Origin: Acetatifactor sp.
GTDB taxonomy: Bacteria > Bacillota > Clostridia > Lachnospirales > Lachnospiraceae
Direction of reading: 5' to 3'
DNA length: 64,000 nucleotides
Assembly: GCA_024693365.1 (NCBI GenBank)
Contig: JAILLF010000041.1
Span: 25,652 to 89,651 of the forward strand
Part shown: one piece after another, positions 20,347 through 29,168 of the stretch
Layout: each line of letters begins with the position of its first letter
How positions within the stretch are numbered: position 1 is the stretch's first letter
The notes under the pieces: generated by a model
Database searches by the model: none
The model's input: the letters and a program-made list of their open reading frames with translations, nothing else
Told to the model about the DNA's origin: nothing
Position numbers and translations under genes: made by a program

Positions 20347-21678
20347 ATGATCGACATTAAGTTTTTAAGAGAGAATCCTGACGTTGTGAAGGAAAACATC
20401 AAGAAGAAATTTCAGGACGTAAAGCTTCCGCTGGTGGATGAGGTGATCGCGCTGGACGCAGAGAACAGAAAGACCCAGCAGGAGGCAGACAACCTTCGCA
20501 GCCAGAAGAATAAGATTGCAAAGCAGATTGGCGGTCTGATGGGCCAGATCAAGAAGGCAGAGGCAGCCGGCAATACCGTCGAAGCAGAAGAGAAGAAGAA
20601 AGAGGCAGAAAGATTAAAGATCCAGAGTGTGGCGGATGAGGCGCGCCTTGCGGAGCTGGAGGCAAAGGAACCCGAGCTGCAGACGAGGATCCGCGAGATC
20701 ATGTATAAGATCCCCAACATTATTGACGCTTCCGTGCCCGTAGGCAGAGATGATTCGGAAAACGTGGAGATCGAGAAATTTGGTGAGCCCGTGGTTCCCG
20801 CATTTGAGATTCCTCATCATGCTGACATCTTAAAGAGCATCAGTGGTTTGGACAAGGAGTCTGCAGGACGTACCAGCGGAGACGGTTTCTATTATCTGAT
20901 GGGTGATGCGGCAAGACTGCATTCCGCAATGCTGAGCTATGCGAGAGATTTCATGATCGACAAGGGATTCATTTATTGCATTCCGCCCTTCATGATCCGC
21001 AGCGACGTGGTAAACGGCGTAATGAGCTTTGCCGAGATGGAAGCCATGATGTATAAGATTGAGGGCGAGGATCTGTTCCTCATCGGTACCTCCGAGCATT
21101 CCATGATCGGTAAGTTTAAGGGCGAAATCGTAAAAGAAGACAGCCTTCCCATCACGATGACCTCGTATTCTCCTTGCTTTAGAAAGGAAGTTGGTTCCCA
21201 CGGTCTTGAGGAGCGCGGCCTGTATCGCGTACATCAGTTTGAGAAGCAGGAGATGGTGGTTCTCTGTAAGCCTGAGGAGTCCATGGACTGGTATAACAAG
21301 ATGTGGAGCTATACCGTGGAATTCTTTAGAAGTCTTGACGTTCCCGTGCGTACGCTGGAGTGTTGCAGCGGAGACTTGGCAGATTTGAAGGTAAAGAGCT
21401 GTGACGTGGAGGCGTGGAGCCCTCGTCAGCAGAAATATTTTGAGGTTGGTTCCTGTTCCACGCTTGGCGATGCGCAGGCAAGAAGACTTGGCATCCGCAC
21501 CAAGGGTGAGAAGGGTACGTATTTTGTGCATACCTTGAACAATACCGTTCTGGCAACGCCCAGAGGACTGATCGCCGTTCTTGAGAACAACTTAAATGAG
21601 GATGGCAGCATCAGTATTCCCAAGGCACTGCAGCCTTACATGGGCGGTAAGGAAAAGATCGTTCCCACCCAGAAATAA
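20347..21678 (+). CDS. serS: Seryl-tRNA synthetase
   Basis: This class II synthetase charges tRNA-Ser. The 443-aa protein has the N-terminal long coiled-coil tRNA-binding arm (about 25-110, rich in Lys/Glu/Ala) and a catalytic domain with motif 2 around SYSPCFRKEVGSHGLEERGLYRVHQFEK and motif 3 around NTVLATPRGLIAVLEN. The central region differs somewhat from the best-known bacterial enzymes but all core motifs are kept. AGGAGG lies just before the ATG and a terminator follows. Confidence 0.95.
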   Translation: MIDIKFLRENPDVVKENIKKKFQDVKLPLVDEVIALDAENRKTQQEADNLRSQKNKIAKQIGGLMGQIKKAEAAGNTVEAEEKKKEAERLKIQSVADEARLAELEAKEPELQTRIREIMYKIPNIIDASVPVGRDDSENVEIEKFGEPVVPAFEIPHHADILKSISGLDKESAGRTSGDGFYYLMGDAARLHSAMLSYARDFMIDKGFIYCIPPFMIRSDVVNGVMSFAEMEAMMYKIEGEDLFLIGTSEHSMIGKFKGEIVKEDSLPITMTSYSPCFRKEVGSHGLEERGLYRVHQFEKQEMVVLCKPEESMDWYNKMWSYTVEFFRSLDVPVRTLECCSGDLADLKVKSCDVEAWSPRQQKYFEVGSCSTLGDAQARRLGIRTKGEKGTYFVHTLNNTVLATPRGLIAVLENNLNEDGSISIPKALQPYMGGKEKIVPTQK

Positions 21679-21697
21679 ATAGTAATAAGTAAAACGT

Positions 21698-21731
21698 CCT
21701 GCGATGCAGATTTGCGTATCGCAGGGCTTTT
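21698..21731 (+). terminator. Terminator of serS
   Basis: CCTGCGAT and ATCGCAGG form an 8-bp stem followed by GC and a run of T. Confidence 0.88.
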
Positions 21732-21846
21732 TTGTTTAGGTTAAAGTTTAAGATTGGTTTAAGATTTTTGAGACACGGACGAGAAAAGAGGCGATCCTGA
21801 CGTTTCCGCTGATCTCTGCGACATCAAAGGGGGAAACCTTGCAAGA

Positions 21847-22731
21847 CTAAATTTTGTTAGCCTTGTTTCGGATATTTTGCAGCGTGTTTGTGACGGCAGC
21901 GTCTCGGAATTTTTGCAGTGCATTTGCGACGGCGTCCTCCTCATTGTTTCCGATCACGGCGGTGGCGATCTGCTTTAATTCGTCCATGGCGTTGCTTACG
22001 GCATATGCTTCGTCGGCAATCTCAAACATGGAGACGTCGTTGACGGAATCTCCGAAAACAACCAATTTTTCAAAGCCGAGTCGTTCCTTTAGTTTCAGGA
22101 GCGCCTTGGCTTTTGTGCTGTTCTTGGGACAGATTTCGAGCCAGTATTCTTCGCCGTAGGTGTCCTTTTGGAAAACGCATTCCCAATTGGAATAAGAACG
22201 GACTCTCGCATAGGTGGGAGCAAGTTTTTCATAATCGTCGATCATCGTAACGTAACCAGATTGTTCTCCCCAAAGGGCATTTGGATCCGCAGCCACCTGC
22301 ATCCGGTGGTCGTCCGCGTGATCTGCGACGTATTCCTGCAAGCCAACGGACAATTCACCGTCACAGTAGGTTTTGGTCATTTCGTCGCCTATGTAGGAGG
22401 AGACGAAACCGCAATGGGGAAGCTCCGGTAACAGGCTTTTCAAAAGGGAAACGTCTTCCTTGGAGAATATGGCTTTTTCCAGGATGGCCTCAGTCTCCTG
22501 ATCTGCAAAGACGGAACCGTTTCTTGTAATGACTGGCAGGCGAAGCCTTAAACCCTCCGTTACGCGCTTTGCGCTCTGGATGGAACGCGCCGTGGCATAG
22601 GTGAAGGCCATGCCTTCTTCGATCAGTTGATGGAGCGTTTGGATGGTATGTCTGGAAAGCGTTGCATCTTTGCGAAGCAACGTTCCGTCTAGGTCTGAGA
22701 CAAATAGCGTTGACGCGAGGGAATGATTCAT
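21847..22731 (-). CDS. HAD-family phosphatase, Cof type
   Basis: This 294-aa protein is a haloacid dehalogenase-type phosphatase with motif I FVSDLDGTLLRKD (about 11-23), a type II cap domain, and the C-terminal motif VVFGDSVNDVSMFE. Substrates of Cof-type members are usually sugar or nucleotide phosphates; none can be assigned. The last 24 residues are an imperfect 12-residue tandem duplication (VANALQKFRDAA then VTNTLQNIRNKA), one of several slippage-like expansions in the window. GGGAGG precedes the ATG. It is convergent with serS. Confidence 0.88.
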   Translation of the reverse strand: MNHSLASTLFVSDLDGTLLRKDATLSRHTIQTLHQLIEEGMAFTYATARSIQSAKRVTEGLRLRLPVITRNGSVFADQETEAILEKAIFSKEDVSLLKSLLPELPHCGFVSSYIGDEMTKTYCDGELSVGLQEYVADHADDHRMQVAADPNALWGEQSGYVTMIDDYEKLAPTYARVRSYSNWECVFQKDTYGEEYWLEICPKNSTKAKALLKLKERLGFEKLVVFGDSVNDVSMFEIADEAYAVSNAMDELKQIATAVIGNNEEDAVANALQKFRDAAVTNTLQNIRNKANKI

Positions 22732-22767
22732 GTCGTAAAGCCTCCCGGTAAAGTTTGCTGTGTTAAT

Positions 22768-23580
22768 TTAGGCTTCCACCTTTTCTGCGATCATCACGTC
22801 CATGCAGTGCTGGTGGGGAATGCCGCCGCTGTTGCAGTCGAAGATTTCCTCGTCCATCTTGTGGAACAGCCAGTCTGAATAATAGGTAAAGAGTTCGCCG
22901 GATTTCCAGCGGTAGCGGTCCTTGTCCTTGTCGGGACTTTCCTTCACAAAGGACTTTTCCACGAAGACGTTCATGGTGTGCAGGCCGCCGGGCTTTGTGT
23001 GCTTCTGGAGGGATTCCAGAACCTCTGCCCGAAGGGCAGGCGGGATGAAATGAAAGACGCCGCTGCTAAAGATCACGTCATAATCCTGGGTGGGCCGGAA
23101 GTCTTTTACGTCCGCCTTGAAGAAATCAACGTAGGTTCCACATTTCTCCGCGAGGAGGCGTCCCTTTTCCAAACCGGCGTCCGTCAGGTCAAAGGCTGAG
23201 ACCTGATAGCCGTTTCGCGCAAGGAAGACGGCATCCTTGCCTTCCCCGCAGCCTATGTCCAATACCTTCAAGGGCTTTACGGGAGGCTTTCTTTTCATGA
23301 TCTCATAGCAGAAACGGTTGGGCACGATGCCCCAGTAGTAATCCTCCGTCTGATAGCGCGCTTCATAATCGGAAAGGATGGGAGAGCGATATCCCACCAG
23401 CGCGTCCACGCTCGTATTTAAGAGCTCTGCCAGGATGGGGAGAAGCTCCACCTCAGGGCAGGCGACGTTTTTCTCCCATTTGGAAACGGCCTGAAAGGAA
23501 ACGTGCAGTTTCTCCGCCAGGTCCTTCTGGGTCATGCCCAGCGCTTTTCTTTTTGTTGCGATCACGGCTCCAACGTTCAT
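22768..23580 (-). CDS. XRE helix-turn-helix protein fused to SAM methyltransferase
   Basis: This 270-aa protein has an N-terminal Cro/C1-type helix-turn-helix (ALGMTQKDLAEKLHVSFQAVSKWEK, about 13-37) and a C-terminal class I methyltransferase domain with LDIGCGEGKDAVFLA (about 107-121), resembling TehB-type enzymes. It may be a regulator that senses SAM or a small toxic substrate, or a methyltransferase that controls its own gene; this is inference. The ATG after AAGGAG is chosen; an ATG 7 codons earlier would place that site inside the gene. Its 5' side faces an 800-bp non-coding region. Confidence 0.87.
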   Translation of the reverse strand: MNVGAVIATKRKALGMTQKDLAEKLHVSFQAVSKWEKNVACPEVELLPILAELLNTSVDALVGYRSPILSDYEARYQTEDYYWGIVPNRFCYEIMKRKPPVKPLKVLDIGCGEGKDAVFLARNGYQVSAFDLTDAGLEKGRLLAEKCGTYVDFFKADVKDFRPTQDYDVIFSSGVFHFIPPALRAEVLESLQKHTKPGGLHTMNVFVEKSFVKESPDKDKDRYRWKSGELFTYYSDWLFHKMDEEIFDCNSGGIPHQHCMDVMIAEKVEA

Positions 23581-23802
23581 AATTTCTCCTTCTCTTCTCA
23601 TTTCATGAGCAATCCCTATTGGTTAACTAAAACAAGATTCCCTTTTCTTTTATTGTCAAAAACGACTTGGAAAAACAAACTCTCCGGAGATGATTCTATT
23701 ATAAGTGGAATTCTTGGCCATGACAATAACTGGATCGTTGAAAATGCGGATGAAATTCAACCATTGGTAGAATAACTAGAGGAACAGGATATGGTAACAG
23801 GT

Positions 23803-24080
23803 ACACGCAGAAATCCGTATGAGGTTTTTCTGCGTGTATGCCATAAAAACATATGACACGTCAAATTCTATAAAGATTCATTACACATGTATATTTCTAT
23901 AGGATTTAGCATGAGTTTTCGATAAATAGTGTATGTTATACACGTGATACGTAAGAAATCGTCTTTTCGCGTGTCTCTCAACCAAGGACTATGACACGTA
24001 TTTCCTGGAAGAATTGTTTTTCGCGTGTAAGGCACCAAAACCGCGACATGCGGGCGGACGTTTTGTTATTTTTTGCGTGT
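23803..24080. repeat. Array A of 35-nt units bounded by ACACG / CGTGT
   Basis: Five units of exactly 35 nt start at 23803, 23856, 23940, 23994 and 24046. Each begins with ACACG (ACATG in the last) and ends in a relative of CGCGTGT. Linkers are 18, 49, 19 and 17 nt; the 49-nt linker sits where one unit could be decayed. Interiors differ, but the right half is usually T-rich. In the first unit the pairing extends to 11 bp (ACACGCAGAAA with TTTCTGCGTGT). The same design occurs in array B at 35396-35765. It is not a CRISPR because the repeats themselves vary. Confidence 0.8.
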
Positions 24081-24100
24081 TTTTTATGGAATTTTATATA

Positions 24101-24174
24101 ATATCGAAAATCGATATTGACAAGGCTGTCTAATCGTGTTATATTATCGATAATCAATATTGAATATCGATATT
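24101..24174 (+). promoter_or_regulatory. padR promoter with palindromic operators
   Basis: TTGACA (24117-24122) and TATATT (24140-24145) are 17 nt apart. They are flanked by dyads: ATATCGAAAATCGATAT at 24101-24117, ATTATCGATAAT at 24143-24154 and AATATCGATATT at 24163-24174. ATCGAT-centred dyads of this kind are typical PadR-family binding sites, so autorepression is likely. Confidence 0.8.
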
Positions 24175-24207
24175 GAAAACAAAATTCTTGCGGCGAGCAG
24201 GATCTAT

Positions 24208-24341
24208 ATAAGCAGAAGGATTTATAGGCAAAAGGATTTCATAAGCAGAAGAATTTCGTAAGCAAAAGGATTTATAAGCAGAAGAATTTCGTAAGCAAAA
24301 GGATTTATAAGCAGAAGGATTTATAAGCAAAAGAAATTTTA
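24208..24341 (+). repeat. Tandem repeat, 16-17 nt, about eight copies
   Basis: Units alternate between ATAAGCAGAAGGATTT-like and GTAAGCAAAAGGATTT-like forms, giving a 33-nt higher-order period. They lie in the leader between the padR promoter and its start codon. Non-coding; looks like slippage expansion. Confidence 0.85.
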
Positions 24342-24382
24342 GTTAGAAGAATCTTCATACGCGGAAAGGAAGGGATGCGGGG

Positions 24383-24691
24383 ATGGCAAGGGCGAAGTAT
24401 AAAACCTTGACGGAGCAGATGTTTTACATATTGATCTGTCTGAAGACGGAGTGCTGCGGCATCGACATTATGGAGATGGTGGCGGAGATGACGGACGGGC
24501 GAGTTGTTTTGGGGCCGGGAACGTTGTATACCCTGTTGGGGGATTTTATGAAGCAGGGTTTTATCAAGGAGACGGCCGTGGAAGGACGAAAGCGCAGCTA
24601 CGTGCTGACGGACAGCGGGCGGGACGTCCTGAAGGAAGAATATGAGAGGTTGAAAGCACAAGTGGTGGATTATGAGAGAAACATGCCGTGA
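24383..24691 (+). CDS. PadR-family transcriptional regulator
   Basis: A 102-aa winged-helix regulator with the family pattern: LTEQMFYILICLKTECCGIDIMEMV, then LGPGTLYTLLGDFMKQGFI and RKRSYVLTDSGRDVL. PadR proteins usually repress the gene next to them, often in response to small molecules or membrane stress. It precedes a DUF2812 membrane-protein gene by 86 bp, a pairing common in Firmicutes. Confidence 0.92.
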   Translation: MARAKYKTLTEQMFYILICLKTECCGIDIMEMVAEMTDGRVVLGPGTLYTLLGDFMKQGFIKETAVEGRKRSYVLTDSGRDVLKEEYERLKAQVVDYERNMP

Positions 24692-24777
24692 AGCCTTTCA
24701 AAAACAGGCAATGAAGGCAGATACGATAACGTGAAGCGAAGTAACAATTATGGAAATAATTGAGTAAGGAGAAGCAC

Positions 24778-26217
24778 ATGAAGGAAGACGTGAATCATAA
24801 AAAAGTAAACCGCGCCGTTCAATATGATAATCTTGAGGCGATGGCGAGATATTTGGAAAAGATGGCAAAGGATGGCTGGATGCTGGAGAAGGTTTCTTCT
24901 TCAACGCAGTTCCATTTCGTGAAGAGCGAACCGAAGGAGCTTCGGTTTGCAGTGGAGATTTTCTCCGAGGGGAGCGAATTTGACACCCATACCATCGACA
25001 GCAATCTGGAGTACGTGGAATATTGTAAGAAGGCTGGCTGGAATTTTATCTGCTCCGCCGGAAAGATTGATTATTTTTACACGGAAGACAAGAATGCGCC
25101 GGAGATCGAGAGCGATCCCAAGATGAAGCTTCAGGCGATCGAAAAGGCGCAGCGACCCATGAAACTAATTTTTCCCATCCTGTTTATCTGCATGGGTCTT
25201 GGTTATCTGGCAATGCAGCTTACCATGAATCTAAACACGATGGAGACGAGCTTTTTTCACTTTTCGGGTATGTTGCTTTGGACTTTTGCGGGAACTCTTT
25301 ATGCAGTGCAGCTGATCTCTTATCTGATATGGCGCGGGAAGGCCAGAAAAGCCGTAAAGAATGGGGAGAAGGTTCCGGCAAACAAGAAGAATTTTGGGTT
25401 TTACGGGGCATATGCCTTCATTCTGATCTGCGGCATTTTGCATTCCGTGATCACCGTTTGGGTTGGACTGCAATATCAGGAAACCATCGTGTTTATGATT
25501 CCTTTCATTTGGATTTTTATTCTGCTGTTGGTTTTCCTCAGCTACGGATTGTCATCTTTTGCGGAAAAGATCAAGATGGGCCGCACGGCGTACAAGGTGA
25601 TCAGCATGGCAGTGCTCCCCATATGCTTTACCGCAATACTTACGAACATCATCATCATTGTAGTTTTCTCCATGAATGGCGAGCGTGATTCCAGACGGCG
25701 CATCGATGCCATGGACATGAAGGTTTTTGGTGACAGTGAAGTTTTTGTAAGGCACGAGGGTAGCAATCATCACTGGGGTCATTTCCTTCTTTGCTTTGAT
25801 CAGTATACCTTGGAAGCTCATAATGCAGATCGCGAAAAGATGTTGAAAGATGAGAATTATCAAAAGACGGGCGTTTATCAGATTCCGGACGGCGAGGAGC
25901 ACGTTCCGGTTACGTACACTTGGCACTTTGACGTATATCAGACCGGGATCCCCGCAATCTATAACAGAATCCTTAAGGAGGCAAAGGCCGGAAAGGATTA
26001 CCGGATGCTGAGCATTCGCTTTGATTATGACAAGGCAGTGCGCGAGCCCGCGCTGGAGGTAAACGGCATCACCGTTATGACTTATGAGGAGAATTACGAT
26101 GGCGACGTATTGTATCGTTATCTGATCACGGACGCGGACACCATCATTAATGCACGCTGCGACGAAGCCTTAACGGCCGATGAGATGACAGTCATTGAGA
26201 AATCCTTTATGAGATGA
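24778..26217 (+). CDS. DUF2812 membrane protein
   Basis: This 479-aa protein has an N-terminal soluble DUF2812 domain (about 10-105: AMARYLEKMAKDGWMLEKV and later YVEYCKKAGWNFICSAGKIDYFYTED), five hydrophobic segments (about 130-300) and a large C-terminal extracytoplasmic or soluble domain. DUF2812 proteins normally sit beside PadR regulators, as here; their function is not known. The ATG after AAGGAG is preferred over an upstream TTG that overlaps the site. Confidence 0.85.
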   Translation: MKEDVNHKKVNRAVQYDNLEAMARYLEKMAKDGWMLEKVSSSTQFHFVKSEPKELRFAVEIFSEGSEFDTHTIDSNLEYVEYCKKAGWNFICSAGKIDYFYTEDKNAPEIESDPKMKLQAIEKAQRPMKLIFPILFICMGLGYLAMQLTMNLNTMETSFFHFSGMLLWTFAGTLYAVQLISYLIWRGKARKAVKNGEKVPANKKNFGFYGAYAFILICGILHSVITVWVGLQYQETIVFMIPFIWIFILLLVFLSYGLSSFAEKIKMGRTAYKVISMAVLPICFTAILTNIIIIVVFSMNGERDSRRRIDAMDMKVFGDSEVFVRHEGSNHHWGHFLLCFDQYTLEAHNADREKMLKDENYQKTGVYQIPDGEEHVPVTYTWHFDVYQTGIPAIYNRILKEAKAGKDYRMLSIRFDYDKAVREPALEVNGITVMTYEENYDGDVLYRYLITDADTIINARCDEALTADEMTVIEKSFMR

Positions 26218-26231
26218 GATAAATTAAGGTT

Positions 26232-26264
26232 GAGTCATGGGTGTGTCACGGGGACGTGACTCAT
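26232..26264. repeat. REP-like palindromic element, copy 1 (partial)
   Basis: It shares GTGTCACGGGGACGTG with two other copies at 39981-40007 and 53197-53223, but the right side diverges (ACTCAT). Its own outer arms GAGTCA / TGACTC form a dyad. It lies between two plus-strand genes. Confidence 0.7.
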
Positions 26265-26296
26265 CCTTAGGCAACAACCTTAGGCAGGTTCCCCTC

Positions 26297-26325
26297 TTGT
26301 AATTTAAAGTAAAACGTTATACAAT
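26297..26325 (+). promoter_or_regulatory. Sigma-A promoter for the GH43 gene
   Basis: TTGTAA and TACAAT are 17 nt apart, about 65 bp before the start codon. Confidence 0.6.
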
Positions 26326-26390
26326 GGGGCTAGAAGTCTATCCAGCTGAGGATGACTTAATCCATTTTAGAAAAGATAAGGAGAAATCAC

Positions 26391-27362
26391 ATGGCAGAAC
26401 AAAGAAGACCTCTGGTGTCCCATATTTTTACGGCAGATCCTTCCGCACACGTATTTAACGACAAGATTTACGTGTATCCCTCTCATGACCTTGCGCATGA
26501 TGGCGAGGACAATGATAACGGTGATGAGTATCGGATGGAGGACTATCACGTTCTCTCTCTGGACAATCTGGATGCAGAGTGCGTGGATAACGGCGAAGCC
26601 CTTCACATGAAGGACGTGCCCTGGGTAAGCAAGCAGATGTGGGCACCCGACGCGGCCTTTAAGAATGGCACGTATTATCTGTATTTCCCCGCTCGCGACA
26701 AGGAAGGTATTTTCCGCATCGGCGTTGCGACGAGTACAAGCCCCGTTGGTCCTTTCAAGGCAGAAGAGAATTACATGAAGGGAACCTTCAGCATTGATCC
26801 CGCCGTATTTATCGATGATGACGGCAGGGCTTACATGTACAATGGCGGTCTTTGGGGCGGCCAGCTTGAGAAGTGGAAGACCGGCAGCTTTGATCCCAAT
26901 GGCGGCGAGAATGCGCCTGAAGAACCGGAGGTTGGTCCCATGGTTGGCGAACTGACGGATGACATGCTTCAGCTCAAGGGCAGCTATGATCATATCAAGA
27001 TTCTGGATGAGAATGGCCAGGAGCTTCGCGCAGGCGATGAGGACAGAAGATACTTCGAGGATCCTTGGATGCACAAGTACAACGGAAAGTATTACTTCTC
27101 CTATTCCACCGGTACGACGCACTATCTGGTATACGCAGTGGGCGACAGCCCCGTTGGTCCCTTCACTTACAAGGGAAGGATCTTAGAGCCCGTGCTTGGA
27201 TGGACGACCCACCACTCCATCGTGGAATATCATGGCAAGTGGTATCTCTTCTATCATGACTGTGAGCTTTCCAATGGCATCAATCACAGAAGAAACGTAA
27301 AGTTTACGGAGCTGAACTACCGTGAGGACGGCAGCATCATCACCATCGAGCCCTACAAGTAG
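26391..27362 (+). CDS. Glycoside hydrolase family 43 protein
   Basis: A 323-aa intracellular five-bladed beta-propeller hydrolase, probably acting on arabinose- or xylose-containing oligosaccharides. The expected catalytic sites are visible: the general base Asp in FTADPSAHVFNDKIYVYPSHD (about residue 15), the pKa-modulating Asp in FSIDPAVFIDDDG, and the acid Glu in RYFEDPWMHKYNGKYY. There is no signal peptide, so its substrate must be imported, yet no sugar transporter is adjacent. It is a single-gene unit with its own promoter and terminator. Confidence 0.9.
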   Translation: MAEQRRPLVSHIFTADPSAHVFNDKIYVYPSHDLAHDGEDNDNGDEYRMEDYHVLSLDNLDAECVDNGEALHMKDVPWVSKQMWAPDAAFKNGTYYLYFPARDKEGIFRIGVATSTSPVGPFKAEENYMKGTFSIDPAVFIDDDGRAYMYNGGLWGGQLEKWKTGSFDPNGGENAPEEPEVGPMVGELTDDMLQLKGSYDHIKILDENGQELRAGDEDRRYFEDPWMHKYNGKYYFSYSTGTTHYLVYAVGDSPVGPFTYKGRILEPVLGWTTHHSIVEYHGKWYLFYHDCELSNGINHRRNVKFTELNYREDGSIITIEPYK

Positions 27363-27387
27363 AGATAAGACACAAAATTCGTTGAAT

Positions 27388-27421
27388 GCAGGCCCCGTAG
27401 GAAAAAAGCGGGGCCTGTTAT
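27388..27421 (+). terminator. Terminator after GH43 gene
   Basis: AGGCCCCG and CGGGGCCT form a strong GC stem followed by GTTATC; the T tract is weak. Confidence 0.65.
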
Positions 27422-27452
27422 CATAAAGTACCATTGAGGAGGAAAGTGAAAA

Positions 27453-29021
27453 ATGAAAGCTGGTAAGAAACTGATTGGCGCGATTATCGCCATTGTCGCA
27501 GTGGTTGGCGTGATCCTGATCGCTTCCGGTTCTCTTGCAAAGGGAATGCACAAGATGTTTGACAGCCCGAAGAAGTATTTTGCGTACGTGGAGAAGCAAA
27601 CACTCCTTAGCAAAAAGGACAACGTGCTTCGCAACGTATATGAGAACCTGAACGAGACCGTGACGAAGGAAGACACGGCCCTGGAAGAGCAGATTACGCT
27701 GACTATTGGCGATGAAGGACAGTCCTATCTCCGTCTGCTGAAGGATTTGGGAGCTGACCTTTCCTGGTTAAACTCTGCAGGCATCAAGTACTACGTAAAT
27801 ACCAAGGACAATGACGTGGAGTTTACGACGACTCTGTATCTGAATGAAAAAGAGATTCTGAATCCCTCCTTTATTCTGGATTCCCAGAAGAAGGCCGTAT
27901 ACGCAAAGATTCCTGAGCTGACGAAGGATATTGCAAAGTATGACCTGGAGGAGTTTAGCGAGCAGTTTGACGAAATCTTCACGAAGCTTGAGAAATTCAG
28001 AAAAGCATATCCGGACACCAAGGAAATTGACAAGCTTTTCTCCAAGTACGTAAAGCTGGTTCTTGGCTGCGTCGAGAACGTGGAGAAGGAAAAAGAAGAT
28101 TTCGAATGTGACGAAGTTACGCAGAAGTGCACGAAGCTGAAGGTTACCTTAAAGGACAAGGACCTTCAGAACATTGTAAAGACCGTATGTAAGGAAGCTT
28201 CAAAGGATAAGGATTTAAAGAAGCTTTTTGAAGAATTGTGCAAGTCCCTGGAGATCGAAGAATATGAGGAAGCCTATGAGCGGATCGTAGAAGGTTTGGA
28301 ATCCATGGAGGAGAAAGCTGAGGAAATAGAGCTCGGCGGAAAGATTGTCGTTGAAGTATACGTTGACGGTGACGCAGAGATCATTGGCAGAGTATATAAA
28401 TTCGTATCGGATGACGGAGAGGATTTTACCGTCAAGATCGGCCACGCAACGAAGGGCAGCAAGAGAGGCTTTGAGGCAAGCTTTAAAAGAGGCGAGTACG
28501 TCGTCAAGTTCGCAGGAACCGGCAAGTTAAAGGGTAACAAGGTTACCGGCGAGTACGTGCTGAAGGTTAACGGCGAAAAGTATTTCGCGGTAAATGTGGA
28601 AAAGCTTGACTTGGGAGCTTTGGTGGATGGTTACGTGAAGGGTCATTTCTCCTGTGAGTTCGATGGCAATATGGGCATGATCACGAGCCTTTTACCGAGG
28701 CAAATCCGAAGGAACGTCAGCAATTTTTCTGACATGGATATGAAGCTTGGATTAGACCTGAACATTGACACGAGTGCAAAGAAGCACAATATTGATCTTG
28801 GAGTTTTGAAGGATGGCGAGGAGCTTTTCCGCATAGCCTTCAAGGGTACGGTCAAGAGTGCTTCCAAGGTGAAGATCCCTGGCAAGGCCGTAGACGTGAC
28901 GGAGAGTTCGGATCTTCAAAGCTTCCTGGGAGATCTTTCCTGGGATAGTCTGTTGGATAAGCTGGAGGATGCGGACGTTCCGAAGGAATATCGCGACATG
29001 ATGAAGGAAATCATGGATTAA
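27453..29021 (+). CDS. Membrane-anchored protein of unknown function
   Basis: I do not recognise this 522-aa protein. It has a short positively charged start and one N-terminal hydrophobic segment (LIGAIIAIVAVVGVILIASG, about residues 7-26), then a long Lys/Glu-rich extracytoplasmic part with many short amphipathic strands, for example GGKIVVEVYVDGDAEIIGRVY and FTVKIGHATKGSKRGFEASF, reminiscent of beta-rich lipid- or matrix-binding folds. No lipobox Cys is seen. GAGG precedes the ATG and a strong terminator follows, so it is a single-gene unit. Confidence 0.75.
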   Translation: MKAGKKLIGAIIAIVAVVGVILIASGSLAKGMHKMFDSPKKYFAYVEKQTLLSKKDNVLRNVYENLNETVTKEDTALEEQITLTIGDEGQSYLRLLKDLGADLSWLNSAGIKYYVNTKDNDVEFTTTLYLNEKEILNPSFILDSQKKAVYAKIPELTKDIAKYDLEEFSEQFDEIFTKLEKFRKAYPDTKEIDKLFSKYVKLVLGCVENVEKEKEDFECDEVTQKCTKLKVTLKDKDLQNIVKTVCKEASKDKDLKKLFEELCKSLEIEEYEEAYERIVEGLESMEEKAEEIELGGKIVVEVYVDGDAEIIGRVYKFVSDDGEDFTVKIGHATKGSKRGFEASFKRGEYVVKFAGTGKLKGNKVTGEYVLKVNGEKYFAVNVEKLDLGALVDGYVKGHFSCEFDGNMGMITSLLPRQIRRNVSNFSDMDMKLGLDLNIDTSAKKHNIDLGVLKDGEELFRIAFKGTVKSASKVKIPGKAVDVTESSDLQSFLGDLSWDSLLDKLEDADVPKEYRDMMKEIMD

Positions 29022-29032
29022 TAACGTTTTTA

Positions 29033-29065
29033 AGAGAAGGGACAGGAAACTGTCTCTTCTTTTTT
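29033..29065 (+). terminator. Terminator
   Basis: AGAGAAGGGACAG and CTGTCTCTTCT pair around a GAAA loop (with one bulge), followed by six T. Confidence 0.85.
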
Positions 29066-29168
29066 AATGACAAGCGTTCTTTGCATATGCTAAAATAGTA
29101 ACGTAAGCGTGATGCTACGTGCTTTCGAGAGGCGCGCGGGAGGGTGTTCATCGATAAGGGGGAAGGGC

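Larger units (their letters stand above)
23581..24382. other. Long intergenic region holding array A and padR control sites
   Basis: From left to right it has about 220 bp with no recognised signal (a 56-codon frame at 23605-23775 lacks a ribosome binding site), the 35-nt unit array A (23803-24080), a promoter with palindromic operators (24101-24174), and a 16-17 nt tandem repeat in the transcribed leader (24208-24341). Confidence 0.75.

Noticed and set aside
23605..23775. 56-codon plus-strand gene before array A
   Set aside because: No ribosome binding site or promoter, and its start overlaps the control region of the divergent methyltransferase gene.
23803..24080. CRISPR array (also for 35396-35765)
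   Set aside because: The regular parts are short inverted ends, not identical direct repeats, the interiors vary, and no cas gene is nearby.
23803..24080. RNA-level origin for the unit arms based on G-U pairs
   Set aside because: Mismatches that would be G-U on the plus strand and on the minus strand occur about equally, so no transcribed strand can be inferred.
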